From NCBI RefSeq assembly GCF_002018875.1, contig NZ_MVOL01000009.1:248001-312000 (forward strand): a stretch of DNA of 64,000 bases, written 5' to 3'. This DNA is from Pseudomonas sp. MF4836. Lineage in GTDB: Bacteria > Pseudomonadota > Gammaproteobacteria > Pseudomonadales > Pseudomonadaceae. The first letter of the stretch is position 1. Each line of letters begins with the position of its first letter. Shown here piece after piece: positions 59,042 to 64,000 of the stretch. The translations under genes were made by a program, and so were the position numbers. Under the pieces are notes generated by a model, which saw only the letters and a list, made by a program, of their open reading frames with translations, searched no databases and was not told the origin of the DNA.

Positions 59042-60817
59042 ATGAAAACGACCCTCCTCAAGCACCATAAGTCCCTGGGCTACCTCTCCACTAGCAAGCT
59101 ATGCGAGCTGCCGGCGGATCTTCAGCTTTCTCTCGAATGCTCGAACCTCATTACCTTCCGCGCAAATCGGAAGGTCCAGCCCCGTGAAGTGATCAAGAAC
59201 CTGCACGCCGCCATGCGGCCGATCAGCATGTTTGGGGAAGGGTCTTACTGCTTTTTCGGCGTCCAGAGCGATTCACCGCTTGCGCCTTTGCTGCTCTGGG
59301 ATGCAGCACACTTCCTGAATGTCGGCCAAAGACTGACATTGATCGAAGACACCCCTGTTGCGTGCTATCTCGACCGAGAATACTTTCGGGCGGGCCTTGC
59401 TGTTGTGTCACGCACTGCTACTGAGATCACCTACGAGAAAGTTGCCAAGTTGCCGGCCGAGACTGACGATGATCTCGATAGCTGGACTTTCAGTATTCCG
59501 GTAGGCCCTGAAGATGCCACAGTGCTTAACGCAGTGGTCAAACGCATTCTGGAGATCGACATCCCGAACAAGGAGATCATCTTGTGCGGTACTCCGGGCA
59601 AGAACTTTGCCTACTTCGACCAGGTGCGAATCGTCGGTGAGGACATCCCCGCGCCTCCGGTGCAGATCTGCAAGAAAAAGAATCGCCTGGCCATTGAGGC
59701 CAAGTACAACAACCTCGTGATCCTGCATGACCGGGTTTTCCTGCCCAAGAACTTCGGTGAAATGGTGCGCCGCTTTGGGCCTCGCTACCCCCTGATGACC
59801 CTGCAGAGCATGTTCTTTGATAACCGGGTTTCCATGCACCCACGTCGCTATTCTGACTACGGCCTAGCCATGGGTGAAGTTGCACAGGGCCTGCAGGGCC
59901 TGCACCGCACCTCCGGCGAAGCGGTGAGCATTGCCCCGTCGATCTTCACCGAAATTGAGCGCACGGGCTTTTGCTTCGCGAGCCCAATGCGTTTCAACAA
60001 GGACATGAGCTATCCCACTGGCAGCATGTATGTGTGCCGCAAGGAAGTATGGAATGCCTATCCACTGGATGAATCGTTGTTCTGGGTTGAGTTCGAGGAC
60101 ATCGAGCAGGGCATCCGTGCTGGCAAGGCCGGTGTGCCGAGCCGTGTGAATCCGTTCGGTATTGCCCAGTCAATTACATCAAGGGCACTGCTGGGAGTTC
60201 GTTCGACAGTCGAAATGGCAAACGGCAAACTGGGCCATACAAGCCCGAATTTCTTCTCGCACCTTAGAAAAAAACCGCTGTTCAAGGTTTCCACGGCAAA
60301 TGCGCTCAGCAAGTTACGCACCTTTGCTAACAAGTATGTCGCGAACCACGAGGGGTTTTGCATCCCAACGGGCGTAAAGGAAATGCCTGCGCGTGACTGG
60401 GTTGAGCTGGTCAACCTAGTGGTGCAGCAGTCCACATTCAACAACGATATTGATGCGGTCCGTGCTTTCATTACCGACTTCGAGAGATTGGTCCTCTTGG
60501 ATCAGCTCCCAAATACGCGGCAGGAGATCATTGCCCGTCAGTTCCTCCTTGATCCGGCAGCGGCCAAGCAGCACCTTATTACCAGCAGCAGCGAGATACG
60601 CAACATGCTTTACCAGCGCCCCCATCAGAGCTGGTTCTACCAAAGCTTGGGCGATTATTTTCACCACAATTGGCTAGCTCTCCCAGGGATTGTTATTTCC
60701 GCTGTGCAGGCTTACGCCGGCAATGGCAAGGTTTTCTACTTCGAGAGCCTTTGGGCTGCTGTGAAGGCGATCTACAACTCCACTCCCTTCAGCTCGTACA
60801 CGGAGAAGTCCAAGTGA
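59042..60817 (+). CDS. Large two-domain glycosyltransferase-like protein
   Basis: A 591-residue protein I do not recognise as a whole. The first 160 residues are an unknown alpha/beta domain. About 160-400 has features of a GT-A glycosyltransferase: EIDIPNKEIILCGTPGKNF, CKKKNRLAIEAKYNNLVILHDRVFLPKNF (the acidic HD in place of DDD), then a closing SMYVCRKEVWNAYPLDESLFWVEFED with candidate catalytic acids. The remaining part is helical. It is three bases after the cupin gene. The role as transferase is an inference from this motif order. Confidence 0.6.
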   Translation: MKTTLLKHHKSLGYLSTSKLCELPADLQLSLECSNLITFRANRKVQPREVIKNLHAAMRPISMFGEGSYCFFGVQSDSPLAPLLLWDAAHFLNVGQRLTLIEDTPVACYLDREYFRAGLAVVSRTATEITYEKVAKLPAETDDDLDSWTFSIPVGPEDATVLNAVVKRILEIDIPNKEIILCGTPGKNFAYFDQVRIVGEDIPAPPVQICKKKNRLAIEAKYNNLVILHDRVFLPKNFGEMVRRFGPRYPLMTLQSMFFDNRVSMHPRRYSDYGLAMGEVAQGLQGLHRTSGEAVSIAPSIFTEIERTGFCFASPMRFNKDMSYPTGSMYVCRKEVWNAYPLDESLFWVEFEDIEQGIRAGKAGVPSRVNPFGIAQSITSRALLGVRSTVEMANGKLGHTSPNFFSHLRKKPLFKVSTANALSKLRTFANKYVANHEGFCIPTGVKEMPARDWVELVNLVVQQSTFNNDIDAVRAFITDFERLVLLDQLPNTRQEIIARQFLLDPAAAKQHLITSSSEIRNMLYQRPHQSWFYQSLGDYFHHNWLALPGIVISAVQAYAGNGKVFYFESLWAAVKAIYNSTPFSSYTEKSK

Positions 60818-61458
60818 AAATCTACGTTGTCTCCAACGGCGCGCAGGACACAACCGATCACCTGGTCAAACAGCTCGCTAGTATCACACTGCAGGACTCA
60901 ACCAAGGCGACACCGGTGATTGTCGTCGAGGATCGCTACAACCTCACTCAGGTATCTCAGAATGATGCTCCGGTAGACCATAGCTCATTTCACCTGAATG
61001 ACTTCCTGCTTGAAAAGGGCAGCATTGCAAACGGGGTAATGCTGGTAGATGCGAACCAAATCGCTACGAAACTCAACGCCCTAGCCACTGACTGGGCTGT
61101 GTTCGAGTGTGGCCAAAACGATCAGCAAACCTGCATCGACTTTTTTCGCAAGCTGGCCCGCTACAACTACATAACGCCAACGCTGAGGCACAAGAGCGTA
61201 GTGTTCTCAGTGCCCAGTATGTACCTGGCTTTCTTTGCTCAAACCCTTAACCAGGCCTTCAATAATCTGCCTGCTGGGCAGCTAGTAGTGGCGCAGTCTG
61301 ATCAAGTTAGGATGCTGATGCTGTCCACTGACATCGAGCGTGTGTTTGTCAGCTTTCCGCTGCTTTGGGCTCCTTTTATCCGCTTGAATCGGCTGGCGAT
61401 GTTCATTTACAAGCGGTTCGTGCAGGCAGGTAGGGCGAGCACTAAAACGAGGATTTGA
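60814..61458 (+). CDS. Unknown protein of glycan operon
   Basis: A 214-residue protein starting with GTG at 60814 that overlaps the upstream stop (GTGA). It begins KIYVVSNGAQDTTDHLVKQLASI, an alpha/beta start, and has VFECGQNDQQTCIDFFRKL and a C-terminal hydrophobic helix (FPLLWAPFIRLNRLAMFIYKRF) that could sit on the membrane. I see no known domain. It could be a cut-down glycosyltransferase or a specific accessory factor. Confidence 0.6.
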   Translation: MKIYVVSNGAQDTTDHLVKQLASITLQDSTKATPVIVVEDRYNLTQVSQNDAPVDHSSFHLNDFLLEKGSIANGVMLVDANQIATKLNALATDWAVFECGQNDQQTCIDFFRKLARYNYITPTLRHKSVVFSVPSMYLAFFAQTLNQAFNNLPAGQLVVAQSDQVRMLMLSTDIERVFVSFPLLWAPFIRLNRLAMFIYKRFVQAGRASTKTRI

Positions 61459-61459
61459 C

Positions 61460-61771
61460 GTGAAAAGAAGAACATTGGTCTCGGGGATTCTCGTGGCTGG
61501 CGGTGTGGCTGCAGGCCACCTGCTGACAGCACGCTTTTACGGCAGTACGACTCCCGCTCGCAGCCCCGACGACTTCGCTGCCGCAATGGCTGGCGTGCGA
61601 CTCCAGCACGTTTCCAATGAGCTATTGCTGAAGCTCTACTCGCGCACAGTGAATGACCAGGACCGCCAAAAGGTAGTCATAGAGGTTGTGAACCATAACA
61701 GCAATCTCTTCGTGGTCGATGCCAATGAGCGGCATCACGGCTCTCCTGGGTTCTATCGAGTGGCCGAGTGA
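61460..61771 (+). CDS. Small RR-signal protein, possible dehydrogenase small subunit
   Basis: A 103-residue protein from GTG at 61460. The N-terminus MKRRTLVSGILVAGGVAAGHLL resembles a twin-arginine signal or anchor. The rest (DDFAAAMAGVRLQHVSNELLLKLYSR) is helical and recalls the small subunits that accompany GMC-type sugar dehydrogenases, whose large subunits ride on the partner's Tat signal. The GMC gene follows after three bases, which supports this pairing. Confidence 0.55.
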   Translation: MKRRTLVSGILVAGGVAAGHLLTARFYGSTTPARSPDDFAAAMAGVRLQHVSNELLLKLYSRTVNDQDRQKVVIEVVNHNSNLFVVDANERHHGSPGFYRVAE

Positions 61772-61774
61772 CTT

Positions 61775-63280
61775 ATGTTTATTGACACACTGATCATTGG
61801 TAACGGCTTTGCAGGCCGGTCAGTAGCGAGCGCCCTGCAGGGCGATTCGCTCATTGTTGAGCGCGGCGAGAAGTTCAACATCTTCGAGCGCCGCCAACGC
61901 TTCATGCAGATGGACAAAACGAATCGTCACTACGCCCTTATCCGCAGCTCCTATGAGTCAAAGCATGCGTTCAACATCCCCGAGCAAATGCCGAAGGACT
62001 GCGCCTCGGAATACATTCTGGTCGACGGTGGTTGCTCGAACCACTGGGGCGGTTTAAGCTTCCGTCTTAGCCAAGCGGTATTGGACGGAGAATCCACCGA
62101 CTTTCCTTGGCCCTTTAGCTATAAAACGTTGCTACCCTTTTACAGCCGCGCGGAGACCCTTCTTCGGATTAGTGCAGACCCTAGAGATCCGGAGGGCCGC
62201 AATCCTCGCGCGGAAATCAAGGGTTCAGATAAGTGGCATGGCGCTCTGGGGAAATATTTCCCTGGAGCTTATATCGGTGCCCAGGCGCACAACCTGTCAG
62301 CGGACAACTCGCAGGGCCAGGGTCAGTGCCTTGGTGCCGGTGATTGCGAGCTGTGCCCTATGGACGCAAAAACCCGCTCTCTGCACGTTCAAGTCAACAC
62401 GCAGGTGCTCAATGGCATGATGGTGGACAGGCTGCGCTTTGAGGGCGACAAGGCCGTCGAAGCCATTTGCGTGACTGAAGATGGCCCGCTTTCGATTCGC
62501 TTCAATCGGGTTGTCGTTGCCGCCCACGGTGTCGAATCGCTCAAGCTACTCTGGAAAAGCAATCTGCCTGCAGCTACCCCTTCTGAGCTGCTGGGTCACC
62601 ACTATCAAGATCATGCTGTCGCGGAGCTGGCCTGCGTCTTGCCAGGCGTGAATATCCCTTTCCTGCAGGTCAATACCGCCGCTCAGATTGTTATCCCTGA
62701 GCTGTCCGGTGAGCACGATGGCATCGAGTACACGACCCTGGCCCTGATGACACCGCCCAAGGAGGCTGCGAGGGCCGGTGCGCTCGATATCGAAAAGGTG
62801 AACGCCTGGGATGTTGAGGGCGCATTAAAGGACATGAGTTCCATCCGGAGCCTCTATGTGCTGCTGGAGATACCGCCCGAGTGGGATGTTTCGCTGTCCT
62901 ATTCAGCGGGCAAGGTATCTATGGATACTGCCGGGTATCACCAGAGCAAAATCCGCTACAACGGCGTTATAGAGAGCATCTACCAGAAAATGGAAGCGCT
63001 CGGAGTGCGCCCTATTCGCTCGGCTGAGCAAAGGCACTACATGAACGCGATGGGCACCCACCACCTGATTGGGATGCTCTCGATGGGGAATGGCCCGCGC
63101 GCAGTTGTCGATGCTGACTTCAAGCTCAAAGGCACGAGTAACGTCCGCGTCGCCGGCTCCTCGCTGTTCCCGCGCTGCGGCTCACGCAACCCCACCGTAA
63201 CTGTCGTCGCTACGAGCTTGATGCTGGCCGAGAAGCTGAATTCAGAGTCCGGCGAGCCACTGATTAAGCGGGCTGGCTAA
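61775..63280 (+). CDS. GMC-family FAD oxidoreductase
   Basis: A 501-residue flavoprotein. The N-terminal FAD loop is IIGNGFAG (GxGxxG, 9-14); SNHWGG (88-93) is the typical flavin contact. A Cys motif C185-x5-C191-x2-C194 resembles the iron-sulfur region of membrane-linked GMC dehydrogenases. The C-terminal catalytic part has GTHHLIG and SRNPTVTVVATSLMLAEKL. It has no signal peptide of its own; the small RR protein three bases upstream could carry it to the periplasm. It would oxidise a sugar or polyol linked to the glycan; the substrate is unknown. Confidence 0.82.
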   Translation: MFIDTLIIGNGFAGRSVASALQGDSLIVERGEKFNIFERRQRFMQMDKTNRHYALIRSSYESKHAFNIPEQMPKDCASEYILVDGGCSNHWGGLSFRLSQAVLDGESTDFPWPFSYKTLLPFYSRAETLLRISADPRDPEGRNPRAEIKGSDKWHGALGKYFPGAYIGAQAHNLSADNSQGQGQCLGAGDCELCPMDAKTRSLHVQVNTQVLNGMMVDRLRFEGDKAVEAICVTEDGPLSIRFNRVVVAAHGVESLKLLWKSNLPAATPSELLGHHYQDHAVAELACVLPGVNIPFLQVNTAAQIVIPELSGEHDGIEYTTLALMTPPKEAARAGALDIEKVNAWDVEGALKDMSSIRSLYVLLEIPPEWDVSLSYSAGKVSMDTAGYHQSKIRYNGVIESIYQKMEALGVRPIRSAEQRHYMNAMGTHHLIGMLSMGNGPRAVVDADFKLKGTSNVRVAGSSLFPRCGSRNPTVTVVATSLMLAEKLNSESGEPLIKRAG

Positions 63281-63281
63281 G

Positions 63282-64000
63282 ATGGACAGATGGACGAAAA
63301 AGGTAGATTCACGCGACATCAGCGTAGTGATCCAAGGCCCACTGTATCGAACACTGGCTCCAACCAGAGGGATTAACGCCTGTATCTCGGCCGTCCGGGC
63401 ACACCTGCGCCACGCGGAAATTATCGTCTCCACTTGGGCCGGCGAGGATCTGGGGGGGGTTGATGCCGATGTGGTTGTTACAGCTGCCGATCCCGGCGTT
63501 CTCTTGGACTTCAACGGCAACCGGCACAACACCAACCGCCAGCTCGTATCTACTCTGACCGGCATACAGGCTGCGTCACGCTCCCACGTCCTCAAGCTCC
63601 GAACCGACCACATCCTAACGGGCTCGAACATTGCTGTGATGGGTGGTTACGATCCTCGGGTTCCGCTTGCCGCGCGCCTGCTGCAGACGCCCATTACCGT
63701 CACAACCCTCTTCATCCGCAACCCGGAGAAAGTGCCGCTTCTGTTTCACCTCTCCGACCTGATTCAGTTCGGCACCCGCGAGGACATGCTTTGGTTCTGG
63801 GACCAGGAGCTTAGACTCCAGGAAGAGGTTTTCGCCACTACCCCCTACAAAAACCCCATCGGGAACTTCGTAGGGTACAGCGCAATGCGGATGACCCCTG
63901 AGCAGTGCTTGATGCTCGGGCTCATGCGAAAGAGGGGCTATGACATCACTTTGCAGACGCCGGGGGATATATCCCCTGAGCTTGTTGAGCTGTCTGAGCG
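63282..64000 (+). CDS. WavE-family LPS synthesis protein (partial)
   Basis: An open frame from ATG at 63282 (MDRWTKKVDSRDISVVIQGP) that runs off the window. It has the WavE marks: SVVIQGPLYR, EIIVSTWAGEDL, ADPGVLLDFNGNRHNTNRQLVSTLTG and SHVLKLRTDHIL, where the RTD is the likely metal site of a transferase fold. WavE proteins act in outer-core or O-chain LPS synthesis (first seen in Vibrio cholerae). It starts one base after the GMC stop, so the operon continues past 64000. Confidence 0.85.
   Translation, partial: MDRWTKKVDSRDISVVIQGPLYRTLAPTRGINACISAVRAHLRHAEIIVSTWAGEDLGGVDADVVVTAADPGVLLDFNGNRHNTNRQLVSTLTGIQAASRSHVLKLRTDHILTGSNIAVMGGYDPRVPLAARLLQTPITVTTLFIRNPEKVPLLFHLSDLIQFGTREDMLWFWDQELRLQEEVFATTPYKNPIGNFVGYSAMRMTPEQCLMLGLMRKRGYDITLQTPGDISPELVELSE

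Overview
The window is chromosomal DNA from a Pseudomonas, most likely of the P. fluorescens group. The housekeeping order guaB-guaA, xseA, leuA, der-bamB-yfgM-hisS-ispG-rodZ-pilF-rlmN-ndk, iscX-fdx-hscA-hscB-iscA-iscU-iscS-iscR, cysE-trmJ, suhB, secF-secD-yajC-tgt-queA is typical of that genus, as are the GC-rich codon use and an MvaT-type nucleoid protein. Three accessory blocks interrupt or flank this core.

Region 1 (1-10650) is the right part of an integrative and conjugative-type element inserted at the 3' end of guaA. It carries the end of a P-type (trb) mating-pair operon (trbJ, a small trbK-position gene, trbL, a membrane protein), then a two-gene Gabija-type anti-phage system (OLD-family ATPase/TOPRIM nuclease plus UvrD-like helicase). 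Next comes an IncQ/RSF1010-like replication module (AlpA-type regulator, RepA helicase, RepC initiator), and last a P4-type tyrosine integrase facing guaA. Several repeat families lie in the non-coding parts. The left end of the element is outside the window.

Region 2 (10651-47571) is core chromosome: purine synthesis, a TauE/SafE permease with a divergent LysR regulator, exonuclease VII large subunit, an M23 peptidase, leucine synthesis, a transaminase/omega-amidase pair, ribosome and outer-membrane biogenesis, isoprenoid synthesis, cell shape, pilus assembly, the complete iron-sulfur (isc) operon with its IscR promoter sites, cysteine synthesis, tRNA modification and Sec protein export.

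Region 3 (47672-about 54180) starts at a tRNA-Leu(CAA) gene and is an AT-richer island: a NucS-like nuclease, an extra MvaT-like silencer, an ArdC-like antirestriction protein, and a plasmid-like partition operon. The partition operon has a ParA ATPase whose frame is broken at a run of six A, followed by a small partner gene. Two arrays of degenerate 11-bp repeats flank it on both sides, the layout of a bipartite centromere. No integrase is visible in this island.

Region 4 (54363-64000, continuing outside) is a tightly coupled surface-glycan operon. It encodes an ABC-2 exporter with a short ATPase, two nucleotidyltransferases (one degenerate), a GDPD-like phosphodiesterase, a HAD phosphatase, a cupin, a two-domain 591-residue protein, a 214-residue unknown, and a GMC oxidoreductase with a small RR-signal partner. 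It ends in a WavE-family LPS protein cut by the window edge. The enzyme mix does not match a glycan pathway I recognise. This operon and the ParA/11-bp-repeat module are the best candidates for something undescribed.
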